From positions 81,047,834 through 81,111,833 of the forward strand of contig NC_065538.1 of NCBI RefSeq assembly GCF_932294415.1: a DNA stretch of 64,000 nucleotides, read 5' to 3'. The notes below the pieces were generated by a model, which ran no database searches, was not told the DNA's origin, and worked only from the letters and a program-made list of their open reading frames with translations. A program made the position numbers and the translations under genes. Source of the stretch: Quercus robur (Eukaryota; Streptophyta; Magnoliopsida; Fagales; Fagaceae). Shown here piece after piece: positions 20,845 to 44,125 of the stretch. Numbering within the stretch: the first letter of the stretch is position 1; every line of letters starts with the position of its first letter.

Positions 20845-22357
20845 ATGGCCCAGGGAAGAATTAGTTTGATTTTTGCCACAGTTCTATTATTGGGTTTGTT
20901 CTTTCACTGTGAGAACGTTTGGGCAAAAACCTATTTCGTTGGATATGATCCAACTAGTTGGACCTTCAACATGGAAGATTGGCCCACTGGACAAAACTTC
21001 AAACCTAATGACACACTCGGTAAGTATGAACCATCATTTTCCTTTTTCTTTTTCTTTTTTTATTAAAGGAAAATTAGTTGGTACATAGTTGTATTAATAA
21101 TCATATTTTAGATTAGATAATAAAAATTATGTCCTACACATTGTGGTTGAACTAAATGACTTAGTGTAATCCTTACTTATATTGTATTTGCTTTCACTAT
21201 GTGGCTCACAAATTATTAGTCAATAGCCTCAATACTAATTATTGTTGACACTCTATTACGAAAGTTTTAACAAATTTAAAATATTATTTCAATTAAAATT
21301 TTTCTATTCATTTTTAACTTATTATGACATCCCAATCTAGTAACATATAAGATTAGATTAGTTCTATAATTTTTGTTCAAGTTGATTTTGTCTCTAAGTG
21401 CCCGTTTGTTTGCACTTTTATATGACAAAAAGCACTTTTTACTTCAAAGTTCAAAATATTAGGTGATTGGTGGGTATTAAAAAGTTGTTTTAGCAAGAAA
21501 GTTGCTTTTTCAAAAAGTGCAAGACTCCCAAAAATCCAAAGGACCTTCGGTCAGCTTTTGCAAAGAAGCTACTTCAACTTTTAGGAATTGTAGGTTCAAT
21601 TACCAAATTGTCCACTTGTTTTATTAAAAACCCAACTTTACCCTTTGAAATCCCTTTAGACCATTATGCCAGAACGGATAACACCATATTCAATGAGACA
21701 AAAATATTATTAAAATAGTGATATTTATATTATTAAAAATAGATAACATTATTAAAGTAAGATAACATACTTGGTTCAAAAATTTTAGAATAACAAATAA
21801 TTGATGCTAAAAAAACTAACATTATTAAAATAATACCAATAATAGTAATAGTAATAACAAATAATTATGACAATAATATAGTCATTATTATTAAGTAGTT
21901 TTTTTTTTTTTTAGTAAGTATTATGAAGTAGTTGATTTAAAAATGAAATTACCTCCCTTATATATACATTGTTCTTTTTGATAATTTACCACTCAAACCA
22001 CCACTTTTATAAGTGCTAGTAAAATACTCGGATTTTTCAAAAAACACTTTTTAACAGTTTTTACCAAATACTTAATTTTTTCAAAAAGTCCAATTTCATA
22101 CTGACCTTTTTGAAAGACTCAGTATTTTGTCCTTGTTTCAATGCTACAGTGTTTTCATACAATTGAGGAGAGCACAATGTGATCGTTGTAGACAAACAAG
22201 GTTACGAACTTACGATACATGCAAAGCACCAGAAAATGCTTACGTACAAAGTAGTGGATTCGATTACATAATCCTTAACAAGGGAGAAAACTATGTCATT
22301 TGCAATTTTACTGGACATTGCGAGGCCAAAATGAAGATGGCTATTAATGTCTTGTAA
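20845..22357 (+). pseudogene. Plantacyanin (basic blue copper protein)-like gene with stop and frameshift
   Basis: Phytocyanins are small secreted or wall-associated type I copper proteins. Exon 1 (20845-21019) encodes a signal peptide (residues 1-27, ending VWA) and the start of the plastocyanin-like fold (FVGYDPTSWTFNMEDWP). It ends at a GTAAGT donor. Exon 2 (22150-22357) follows an ACAG acceptor and preserves phase. It has the expected copper ligands: His in GEHNV, Cys in ICNF, His in FTGHC and Met in the terminal KMKM stretch, plus the disulfide Cys in TCKAPEN. Two breaks disable it: an in-frame TGA at 22164-22166, just before the first ligand, and a frameshift between about 22200 and 22220. 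The break pattern means full-length protein is not made from this allele unless the assembly is wrong. Its 1.1-kb intron is AT-rich. Confidence 0.85.
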
Positions 22358-23623
22358 TCTGAGGAAAAAAAAAAAGATCTTTTTTTTTTTTTTTTTTTTG
22401 AGAAACAAAAAAAAAAGATCTTTGAATTGCCTTTTTTTATTTTTTTATTTTTTTGGTTGTCAACAAGATTATCCAATGGAGTGATCAGTAAAAGTAATTA
22501 ATGCTATGTTTTGAATATGTGAATTTGTGTGTGTGTGTGTTTTTTTTCTTTTTCAATAAGTGGTAGTTTATATGATCTACAAATCATTATTTGATTTTTT
22601 GGGTTTAATGGTGTAGTGTTTAGGTGAAGAAGGCCTTCACTGTTGAATATATTGGGAGTTTTTATGTAGAGTGGACTGGGCTTTAAGGATCTGTAGAGTT
22701 TGAGTCTCAATTGAAGTTAAATCTTAGTTGGGCTTTTGTGGTGTATTGGGTGAGTTTAATTGGGCTCGTATTTTAACCCAAAAAATTTCTTGACCGGGTT
22801 AATTTTAGTTGGATTTGAGAGGAGACTTTTGATTTTTTTTTTTTATAGAGTTTCAATTTATGGCGTCCGTTCCTAATGATAGCCATTGATCTTCAGACCA
22901 AAATACCAATCAGTTTTTGGTGTAGGCGGGGATTGAACCCCAAATCTCTTATTCAACCATTAACAACTTTAATAGTTGAACTAATTAGAACCTACAGGGA
23001 ACTTTTGATTTTAAGGCTGGGCTTAATAAGAAAAGTGTTATTGGGGTAATTTTCAAAGTTGGGCTGAGGGTGTTGACTATTTCAGATTGGGCCCTAATAC
23101 TGAAAAAAATAAATAAATAAATAAATACAATATTGTTCGGGAAAAAGTTCTCTCCATGTATCATGATTCATTTGTATAGTAGAGGCACAAAAGAAGAAAT
23201 AATAAAAAGTTCTTCGCTTGTGGGGATGAATATAGAAAACATTGAAAATCAAAAGAAAGATACACAAAATGTGGAAGAAAAAGTAGAGGATCCTAAGGTG
23301 GGGATATCAAGTCAGCAATTCATTGAGAGTATCTAATAATTTTTCATTCTATTGACCCATATATGGTGATCACAGTCAACAAGGACCCAAAATTCAAAAC
23401 TTTATGAGATGTGACACACAACTGCCCTACCTGTGAGTGCTCTAAATGTTGATTGTCATGTACCAATCTTAAAAATTATGAAGTAATTAGTTTTGCTACT
23501 CTGTGGAGAACTGTACAACATAAAATCTGCAAAACATTTGTGAGGATTTATAACCAAAACAATTCTTCTATCATGCAAATCTATAAATAAAATCTATAAA
23601 CATTTGTAACCCAAACACCTCTT
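22358..23623. other. Intergenic DNA between plantacyanin locus and gene C
   Basis: Holds poly-A/poly-T runs at 22362-22460, a GT run near 22528-22539, the SINE at 22837-23000, and otherwise no supported gene. Confidence 0.65.
22837..23000 (-). mobile_element. tRNA-derived SINE with 12-bp target duplication
   Basis: Read on the minus strand, it starts near GGTTCTAATTAGTTCAACT (A-box region), has a clear pol III B-box in GGGGTTCAATCCC, and ends in ACTCTATAAAAAAA. The direct repeat ACTTTTGATTTT flanks it at 22825-22836 and 23001-23012. The right duplication is preceded by about 8 bp (TACAGGGA on the plus strand) that may belong to the element's start. I recall near-identical repeats from oak-family sequences; that recollection is not checked. 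Confidence 0.85.
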
Positions 23624-28018
<4,395 letters not shown>

Positions 28019-28115
28019 CTTTGTTCAAGTTAAAATGGAGGAGTTCTTTTAACGATAATATTAAAATCATAGTGTGTATCATATGGCTTCTGGGTTCAAC
28101 TTCTTGAGCTGGAAA

Positions 28116-28379
28116 AGTCAAAATAGACGAAAGCCAGTCGATAAATTGGGCTTAATAACTTCTCTAGAAAGTCAAACACGACTTTATGGTACTTATCACT
28201 TGTCAGTAGTGAGACCTGAGAGACGCCAGGAAACCTGTTATATGGATGGCAATGATTCCGTAGCTTTCTGTTAGGTTCTTTTCATTGGTCAACATAAGAC
28301 CATTTCTCTGTAGACTCTTAAATATTCAATTAACAACTACTTTTGATAGATGCCCACATTCAATCAACCACTATTGACT
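28116..28379. promoter_or_regulatory. Cluster of four W-box cores upstream of gene C
   Basis: TTGACT on the minus strand at 28116-28121 and 28170-28175, TTGACC on the minus strand at 28287-28292, and TTGACT on the plus strand at 28374-28379. All lie within 360 bp upstream of the gene C start. WRKY factors bind TTGAC[CT], and such clusters are common in defence-responsive promoters. Function here is inferred. Confidence 0.45.
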
Positions 28380-28452
28380 AATGTCTCTCAAAAAAAAAAA
28401 AAAAAAACTTTTTTTTTCTTGGGTTTGATATTTGAATAAGCATAAGTGAAAC

Positions 28453-28702
28453 AGACGGTCTGTTTGGATAGAACTTATTTTGCTTAAATTAAAAATTGAA
28501 AATACTGTAGCAAAATAATTTTTAAATGTGTGAATAATGCCGTGAGACCCATTTTTAATGAAAAAGTTGCTGAAAAGTGGAATTTGTAAGTCCGTGAACA
28601 GTGCACGGATGTACTATTCACCGTGGAAAAGTCAACAAATGCTGCTGAAAAAAAAATGTAGAAAACGTAAACACAGTTTCAGTGCTATCCAAACCCCCTC
28701 TC
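28453..28702. mobile_element. MITE-like repeat with GTTTGGATA termini
   Basis: The ends read GGTCTGTTTGGATAG on the left and, in complement, GGGGGTTTGGATAGC on the right. The interior contains AATACTGTAGCAAAATAATT and GTGAACAGTGCACGG, words I recall from a repeat widespread in Fagales-type genomes. It has no coding capacity and no clear target duplication. Confidence 0.5.
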
Positions 28703-30269
28703 AATCAATTTTATAACATTTGTCTTTAAATATATATCATTAAATTTTATACTAAAATAACTAAAAAATCATTCAATTGAACTAATGAAATTTTCAAAAA
28801 CTTGAATGATGCAAAGCTTGGAGGAATAAGTTCAACTCTAAACATATTTGAAGCTATCTTGCTCTAACCTATTATGTGGCAACTAAAAACACATTTCATG
28901 TGTAGTTTTAGTAACAAGATTTTTTTTAATGAATTAATAACTTTTTAATCGCCACACAACAAGTTTAAAAAGATAAATTCAAGCTTGTTTGATGTCAAAT
29001 TTTATCAAATATTTAACAAATATAAGAGCATATTTTACAATAAAAAACAGAATTGTGAAAAATAAAGTTATATCTCTATAACTATTAGACCAATTTTATT
29101 TTTTTTAAAACATCATTAGACTAATTCAAATATTTGGGGGGAACTCTTATTTTTAAAGACTAAATTTTGAAAACATTAAAATAATTATATATATTTAAAA
29201 ATTTTCAATATTTTGGGGGGCCATGCCCCCCTACCCTTCAACATAGCTCTACCTTGAGTATGACTACATTCATGAGCACAAATAGCTAATAATTCACTAT
29301 TCGAGATAATATAGAGTTACAACAATGTTTATCCATTTATAACAATGTTTATCCAAAATATAGAGTTAAAATACCTCTATTTTGTTTCACTTGTTGTCAT
29401 TTAACAACTCAAAAAGCCACTTTATAACATTTAACATCTCACTTTATAATACACTCAATATCAAAACTTCTATTTTTTTTACAACTTCATTTAAATATTT
29501 TTTCTTTATTATTTTTTATTCCTTTTTTGTTTTTATTTTTTTCATCCTCTCTTCCTCTCGATCTCACTGTTTCTCTCTCACTCTCTCCCTTTCAGTCTCA
29601 TTGTCTCAACCCAGCAATCTTACCCACTGCCAACCACCAGCCACCACAATTCCAACGACCACCACAACGATCAGAGACCCACGCCGATCAACCACCACAA
29701 TCCTACCAATTTTTTATTCTTCCTCTCTTTGTCTCTCTCTCCGCTGTGTCTCTCTTTCTCAACCCAGCGCCGCCGGCCACCATACCCACCCATATCACAA
29801 CCACCACCTACACCCACCATTGCCGTCACCAGCCAGATCCACCACAACCACAAACAACAATAGAGAAAAAAAACTGAGAAAAACCCAGATCACAGATAGC
29901 TCCAAACAATACAAAAATCCATTTAGTTGTGCTAAAAACAAAAACAAAAACAAAAAACAAAAACTAGAGGATCAAATTAACTTACCAAATTTCTACAGAT
30001 CAAGACCAATTTTGTTTAGGAAAGAACGGACTAGAGAGAAAAAAAGGGAGAGAATGAAATTTTCAAACAAGCAAGAATTGAAATAAATAGCTTACAGAGA
30101 TTTGGAAGAGATAGGGAAGATGAAGGAGAGATGAGGTATGGTTTGACATACCTAAGGAAAGCTTGAGTCGGATGAGAGAGAGAGAGAGGAAAGCTTGGGG
30201 AGAAGAAACACGCACAACATATGAGAGAGTGGGAGAGAGAAAAAGAAAAAAATATATTAAAAAGTTTTA

Positions 30270-30696
30270 GGTTATGTTTGGTAATCGTTTTTGTTTTCTA
30301 TTTTCAAATTTTTGTTTTTGAGAATATATAAAAAAAAAAAATTTCTTGTATTTTTGAAATCAAAAACATGTTTGGTTAGTTGAAATTAAAAAGATAATTT
30401 TTTGAAGAAAAAAATAGAAAATACTAAAATATGTTGTTATCAGGATTTAAACTCTAATGCTAACTCATTAAATGAGATAGATTCATTAAATTAAATGCAT
30501 GTTTTCATTGACTTTTGAAAATTAGAAACTGAAAACAACATTTTGTATATTTTCAAATTCCTTCACAAATTGAGTTTTGAGAATAATTTTTGTTTTCTAT
30601 TCATTTTGAGTTGCCAAACAAGTTTTTTAGTCTCAAAAATAGAAAATTATTTTTGAAAACAGAAAATAAAGAGAAAAAACAGTTACCAAACATGCC
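30270..30696. mobile_element. MITE-like element with ATGTTTGGTAA termini
   Basis: The left end GGTTATGTTTGGTAATCG pairs with GGCATGTTTGGTAACTG (complement of the right end), followed on both sides by TTTT(G/C)T-type stretches and TTTTC. The interior is AT-rich. The ends resemble non-autonomous hAT elements, but the target duplication is not clear. Confidence 0.5.
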
Positions 30697-30708
30697 TTTA
30701 GCATCTTG

Positions 30709-30744
30709 CTATAGTAGAGTCTCAAAAATGAGATTCTACTATAG
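30709..30744. repeat. Short perfect-stem hairpin
   Basis: CTATAGTAGAGTCTC and GAGATTCTACTATAG form a 15-bp stem with one mismatch around a 6-nt loop. It sits between two larger repeat structures and is probably part of a MITE. Confidence 0.6.
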
Positions 30745-30988
30745 CTCAATACTAAAAATTTTAAGATTTAGCATATTTGATGTAGGTGAGTTTTTATCAT
30801 TTAAGGTGCTAAAATGTTTAAAAATAGCATTTAGTATTTTTAGCACATTTGATAAGAATACTCTAACTGAGTTGCTAATAACAAATATGATCTAACTCCA
30901 ACCATCCGCAAATTATTGAGTGATGTATTGATTTGTATAATATCAATTTCTTTAGGATTATCTAAAAGGATCCGGTTAATGTGTACCC

Positions 30989-31111
30989 TAAGGACATACA
31001 TTAAGCCACCTATATTTGGAAATATTTTCTCGGGAATTGAAAAAGTATTGATAGCTTTTTCAATTCCCGAGAAAATGTTTCTAAAATTAGATGGCTTAAT
31101 GTGTGCCCTTA
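30989..31111. repeat. Long hairpin (fold-back repeat), 57-bp arms
   Basis: The left arm (30989-31045) and the complement of the right arm (31055-31111) match at about 50 of 57 positions, including a perfect 22-bp block nearest the loop (ATTTTCTCGGGAATTGAAAA). The loop is 9 nt. The structure resembles a fold-back MITE. If transcribed it would make a dsRNA long enough for Dicer-like processing. Confidence 0.7.
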
Positions 31112-31739
31112 TTGGTAAAATCCTATCTACAATATTACTTTGTACGCTAGTCAAAATATGTCATTTCAGGCAGTTATAAAATTTATGGTATCTTTATATT
31201 TTGATTATTAAAAAAAAAAAAATTGTATCTTTATATTTTTCTATGCACGTAGTTTAATGTTTATAGAAGTTTTGGCTACCCACCTATGTAATCTCTAAAA
31301 CACATAATTTTCCTTCCCATGATGTCAGATAATGGTCGGAATTAATCACGTGAGAATAATCACCAAACAAATGCTTCATGATGCACTTAAACGTGACTGA
31401 CTCAAAGACCTGATTGAGTAAATCCTTGGGATCTTAAATTCAACTTATAAATTTTGCTATGTGATCCACCAAATAGCGTCAAACCCTCGTGTTTTAGACT
31501 TTTAGATAGCACTTTTATACAATTAGTGCTTTATGATTAGGAATTTAACTAAATTTTTGTTTGATTAGGTGTTTGAAAACTTCAATTTAAAAAGAGAAAT
31601 TAGCAATTTCAAAATGTGCTTTTTCAAAACATAAAATTCAAAAATGTAATTGAAGGTTTTTAAAGTTTTAAAAAATTATTGCTATGAAAGTCTTGTGTTG
31701 TGAATAGGCAATTTAGTTGCCCATTATATTATCTTGCTA

Positions 31740-31880
31740 GATCATCAAAGATAGGTGCAGGTTTGGCACGATTCAGTTCCTGATGATATAGCCCCCCTAG
31801 TTACACGGGACACTTTGTAGTTTTTTGTTTTATTCAATAATACAAGACCTCATGGTCTGCTTCCTCAAAAAAAAAAAAAA
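31740..31880 (+). mobile_element. LINE 3' end fragment
   Basis: The sequence CACTTTGTAGTTTTTTG, then TTTATTCAATAATACAAGACC and a terminal poly-A (31866-31882), has the form of a 5'-truncated plant L1 LINE 3' UTR. No reverse transcriptase coding remains and no target duplication is clear. Confidence 0.4.
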
Positions 31881-31895
31881 AATCTTTACATTGTC

Positions 31896-32153
31896 ACAAA
31901 TTATTAAAAAAAGTAATTCAAATATTCATTTAGTATGTTTTGAAGCCCACTAATCACAGCATTCTCACACCAGTTTACAATAAAAATAAAAAATTTGTAA
32001 CTCCAACATGTTTTTTTTAATAATACAAATTATTAAAAAAAGTAATTCAAATATTCATTTAGTATGTTTTGAAGCCCACTAATCACAGCATTCTCACACC
32101 AGTTTACAATAAAAATAAAAATTTTGTAACTCCAACATGTTTTTTTTTAATAA
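31896..32153 (+). repeat. Near-perfect 129-bp tandem duplication with decayed extra copies
   Basis: Two copies, starting ACAAATTATTAAAAAAAG at 31896 and 32025, are almost identical over 129 bp. Partial, more diverged copies continue to about 32345 (AATCACA.CATTCTCACACCA, CTCCAACATTTTTTC, CTCTAACATG). The near identity of the first two suggests a recent duplication within an older array. Confidence 0.8.
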
Positions 32154-32483
32154 TACATCCCATTTCACGTTAGTTTATAATAATACAACTAATCACATCA
32201 TTCTCACACCAATTTAAAATAATAATAAAAAATTTGCAACTCCAACATTTTTTCCTTTTTAATAATACATCCCATTTCACCGCCAGTTTATAATAATAAC
32301 AATAATTTTGTAACTCTAACATGTTTTTTTCTTTTTTTAAATATATCCCATTTCCCATTTGAGTGTGCATTTTTGCCCAGTTTCATTAACACAATTTAAA
32401 AATAAAAAATAAATTAAAAGGCCAAACACCAACTTTTCATGATTATTATTTATTTAAAGTGACTCGTTTTCCTTATGAAATTA

Positions 32484-32612
32484 TGGTCCGTTTGGATTGA
32501 GAGAGAATGAGGTGAAGTAGAGTAAATTTAATACAAAATTAGTTTATTTTTAGCTAACTCTACTCTACTCCCCTTCACTCTCCCTCCTCCTCCCTTCTAT
32601 CCAAACAAGCCA
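32484..32612. mobile_element. Tourist-like (PIF/Harbinger) MITE with TTA target duplication
   Basis: A 129-bp element with termini TGGTCCGTTTGGAT and, in complement, TGGCTTGTTTGGAT. It is flanked by TTA at 32481-32483 and 32613-32615, the 3-bp duplication typical of this superfamily. The subterminal parts continue to pair (GAGAGAATGAGGTGAAG against GAGTGAAGGGG). Confidence 0.7.
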
Positions 32613-33497
32613 TTAAAGAAGTTACATGTATCCATCCACCTATTTATAGTTGAGAGAATTGACAAGTTTGAAAAGGCGCCCTCATGCTAAACTATGACTG
32701 AGGGAAGTGTAAATGGACATTTCGTTGTAGTCATTATTTTGGTTGTTTCTCGATCCTATATGTATTTCTCTTTTGTTTAATGCTAATTTCTTCTATTTGT
32801 GTACACACTCCAAAAAAAAAAGAAAAAAAAAAGTTTTTTCTTAATAAAAAATAAAAGAAAAAGAAACCAATAGTTTTTTTTTTTTTTTTTGGGGGTGCAG
32901 ACAAAAAATATAAGAACAAGAGGCTGATTATTGATTAAGATTTAAGATTCTGTTGGAGTTTTGATACAAAGCAAAGACCTAATTTGTTTGAATAATGGGT
33001 AATTCAACCAAATCGTGTAAATCATTTTAATCAATTTATAAACTATAGGCCGACATTTTTTTTCTTCTAGGTGGTACAAGTCACAGGCTCACAATACTCA
33101 ATTTTTCTAATCATTTTTATAGGGGAGAGATATAGTCGTAAATATACAAGGGTTGTAGTTTTTTTGCTTGTTTTTTTTTTCAGAAGTGGGTGGCTAGAAG
33201 AATTTCAGACATTTTGACCATTATAATATGATGTATATGGTATAGGTTCCTTGGTTTTTCACCCATCCCTTTCATTGAATATTATGAGAGGACTATAAAT
33301 AATAAATAGCACTAACTATGATCCATTTTTGACAATATCAATACCATGATCAATTGGAAATGTGTTCAAAATTTCTATGCTATTTATGCTGCAGTAAACA
33401 TCAATCCCACTCCCACTTCAATTATCTATAATCTATAGAGTAAAATAGTACTAATCTCCATTAAAATTGAATAATAGATTCATTTCATGATTTAGAT

Positions 33498-33728
33498 TTA
33501 ATATTTCAAATCTAAAAGTATATCTAGTGCCATGTTATTTAAAGTTTTATATTCAGGGTCCTCTCCGATTCTACTCTTCAGTTCCTTGTAGTTTATGGCA
33601 CTCAACATGTCACGGGGCCTCGCAGTGTTGGCTCCCTTCAACTGTCTATAATTTTGGGGTGACAGTGGCCTATCCACGGAACATTTCACTAGCATGAATA
33701 AGACATGAGAGAAATAGTTGTTCCCCAA
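33498..33728 (-). other. Unrecognised short open frame downstream of gene D
   Basis: A 76-codon frame whose second half (RPLSPQNYRQLKGANTARPR onward, then charged residues) has balanced, protein-like composition, unlike the biased shadow frames nearby. I do not recognise it. It begins about 300 bp beyond the gene D stop and could be a leftover of another gene or chance. No promoter, splice sites or partner exons are evident. Confidence 0.2.
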
Positions 33729-34034
33729 ATATCCACACAGGATTTTGCATTTTTATTTCTGTCAACGCTTCAACTGCAAGAGATTATGACTGCATGTGTA
33801 TGAATTTTATTTTTCTTGTACACTTTGACAATATAGAATTTGAAAGATATGATGTATATTGTATTAAGTGATATAAATTAAGATGGATATCTCTTACAAG
33901 TTAAATAAAAGAAGGTTGATTATGCTCAAAACTGTGGGAAAAAAAAAAAAAAAAAAAAAATCACAGACGATGTACACAAAATTTCTTTAGTGTATGAGAT
34001 ATACAAACATGCCAGACTAGACCTTTACCTTTCA

Positions 34035-42239
<8,205 letters not shown>

Positions 42240-42372
42240 TGTTCAGCCTGGGGATTTTCCTGTGAAAGCATTTGGGTTGGGATGTTGTATTTGGTTTCTT
42301 CTATGTTGTTGTTGTTGTTGTTGTTGAAGGCTTTTGGTTTTGTTGGATAGTTAGAAAAGAAAGCTGAACATA

Positions 42373-42494
42373 TTGACCTTTGCCTTTCTTGTCTGTTCCT
42401 TCTTTTGAAAAAGCAATTATAAAATGTGATTACAAAATTTATAAAAAAAAATAAAAATAAAAAAAAAAAAAAAAAAAAAATACACGTTTTTATA
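42373..42494 (-). promoter_or_regulatory. Possible promoter elements of gene D
   Basis: On the minus strand TATAAAAA lies at 42494-42487, about 250 bp upstream of the start codon. A W-box core TTGACC lies on the plus strand at 42373-42378. Between them and the ATG are a poly-T/A tract and a GTT microsatellite (42305-42324). Promoter function is inferred from position only. Confidence 0.3.
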
Positions 42495-43868
42495 CTGGCT
42501 TGGACTTAAAAAGTTCAACTTGGCCGGCATTGAAATGGCTTTGCTAGATCATATCATAGCTAAAAGATGACCTGGCTGTTTTTATTAATGTTAGGCACCT
42601 AACTATTTTTTTCCTACACATTGATAAATTATTGGAGGTGTTAAGTTGCGAGTAGTACAAGAACATTTTCACATGGTCTTACTAAACTTTTATCATGCGC
42701 TGATCATAATATGCCATTTCAACTGTGAATTTTATGTCACTAAATTTCTTAAATTTTTTTTGTCCTTTTTGTTATTGTTTAGGTAGTCATTTTAGTACAA
42801 ATGTTTTTTTGTTTATTTTATTTATAAAAAGGGGGGGGGGGGGGGAATACTTTGGGTATAGGTTGGTTCAATTGTCAAAGTGTTTTTTTTCTTTTCTTTT
42901 TTTTTTCTTTTTGGTTGTTGGCTGTTGAATAACAGAATAAGGGATTTTGCTGAATCTGAAACTTCATATCTATATGAGGAAGAAAGCTTTAGGTAGAGAG
43001 GACTGTCTAGCTTCTAGAATTATTGGACTTCCAATGAAATTGAAATAAAACAAAACCAAAAAATATATAGATATTTGTAATTCTAATTTTTTTATGAGAG
43101 AATTTTATTTATAATATGAGTAATGCTAGGAATATAATTTTTGCCACAACTTTTGTCATAACTTATTTACGTTACAAGGGTGGTGAGCGATGAAGTTGTG
43201 ATCCTAACATTTTCTTTATAATATTGCACATGGTTGCTCATGATATGGCCTTGGATCATATAAAGAACTAGACCTACTTTGAGGTTCTTTTTTAGGCATA
43301 GACATGGAATATGCTTCAAATGCCAATGGGTTTTAAGCTTTTAATATAAATGGGATTTTCTCTCCCTATGAAAATGAAATAAAGGATGAGGTCTTATTAC
43401 CTCTTATGTTTAATTTACCTTCTTCTCAAATTAAAAAAGTTTTAAAAGGTCTTAGGTTAAGAACGTAATAGACTATTTCCTAAATCGTAGCTTTTCATAC
43501 GTAAAAGTATAAAATATTATATATGCAAATGTAATTAACTAAATATATATTTATATATAATTACACTATTGTTTTCACTTTTTAAGAGTGGTGATACATT
43601 GTTATTAAGCAACTGTATACACCGAAAGAGCATGACACTAATATTTATGTGTATGTTTTAATAAGTATTACTGTTTATTAAAAAAAAAAAGTAGGGATGT
43701 TTATCCCACATTGGTTATGTGTGTCTAGTGTTTGCTGTTTATAACCTCATTTTATAACTACAAATGTTAGACTCTTTTATAGTTGTACCCTAATTATATA
43801 ATGTATTATAAATCCGATTTAAAACACTAATATTACTATTTTTGTGTGTATTCTAATAAGTATTATCG

Positions 43869-44117
43869 TTTGTGCCTCCTCATCCTTCACCAATTGGTCG
43901 TTGGATGGATCGGTAAGGCACACGGTCTGACAAGTGGTATCAGAGCCCGGTTATATGTTCGAGTTGTTGGAGCCACATTGTGAAGGAGGGATTGTGAGCG
44001 ATTTCATAATTTGCTCTAATACCAATGGGCTTGGTCTACGATCGAATACTATAAAAGATTTGTGTCTCCTCATTCTTCACCAATTGGTCGTTGGATGGAT
44101 CGGTAAGGCACACGGTC
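43869..44117 (+). mobile_element. TRIM-like LTR retrotransposon remnant
   Basis: Two 59-bp direct repeats (43869-43927 and 44059-44117, containing CCAATTGGTCGTTGGATGGA) flank a 131-bp spacer that starts with TGGTATCAGAGC (43935-43946). That is the primer site complementary to initiator tRNA-Met, used by many plant LTR elements. The spacer encodes nothing. A terminal-repeat retrotransposon in miniature with a truncated second LTR fits. The start of the first LTR may lie near 43690 (TAGGGATGTTTATCCCACAT). Confidence 0.55.
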
Positions 44118-44125
44118 CAATACAT

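Larger units (their letters stand above)
28019..34034. other. Intergenic DNA between genes C and D
   Basis: Six kilobases with no intact host gene. It holds the gene C upstream region, MITE-like elements (28453-28702, 30270-30696, 32484-32612), hairpins (30709-30744, 30989-31111), a LINE 3' fragment, a 129-bp tandem duplication, and a CT/CA-rich low-complexity block at 29530-29870. The long open frame through that block (29382-30086) is Ser/Thr/His/Pro-rich and not a credible gene. Confidence 0.6.

Noticed and set aside
21391-22120. Complete MITE filling the plantacyanin intron
   Set aside because: The left part (GTGCCCGTTTGTTTGC) looks like a MITE end, but I found no matching right terminus or duplication.
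29382-30086. 234-codon plus-strand open frame
   Set aside because: Lies in CT-, CA- and A-rich low-complexity DNA. Composition (Ser, His, Pro, Thr runs, then Lys runs) follows the base bias, and other frames of the same block are also open.
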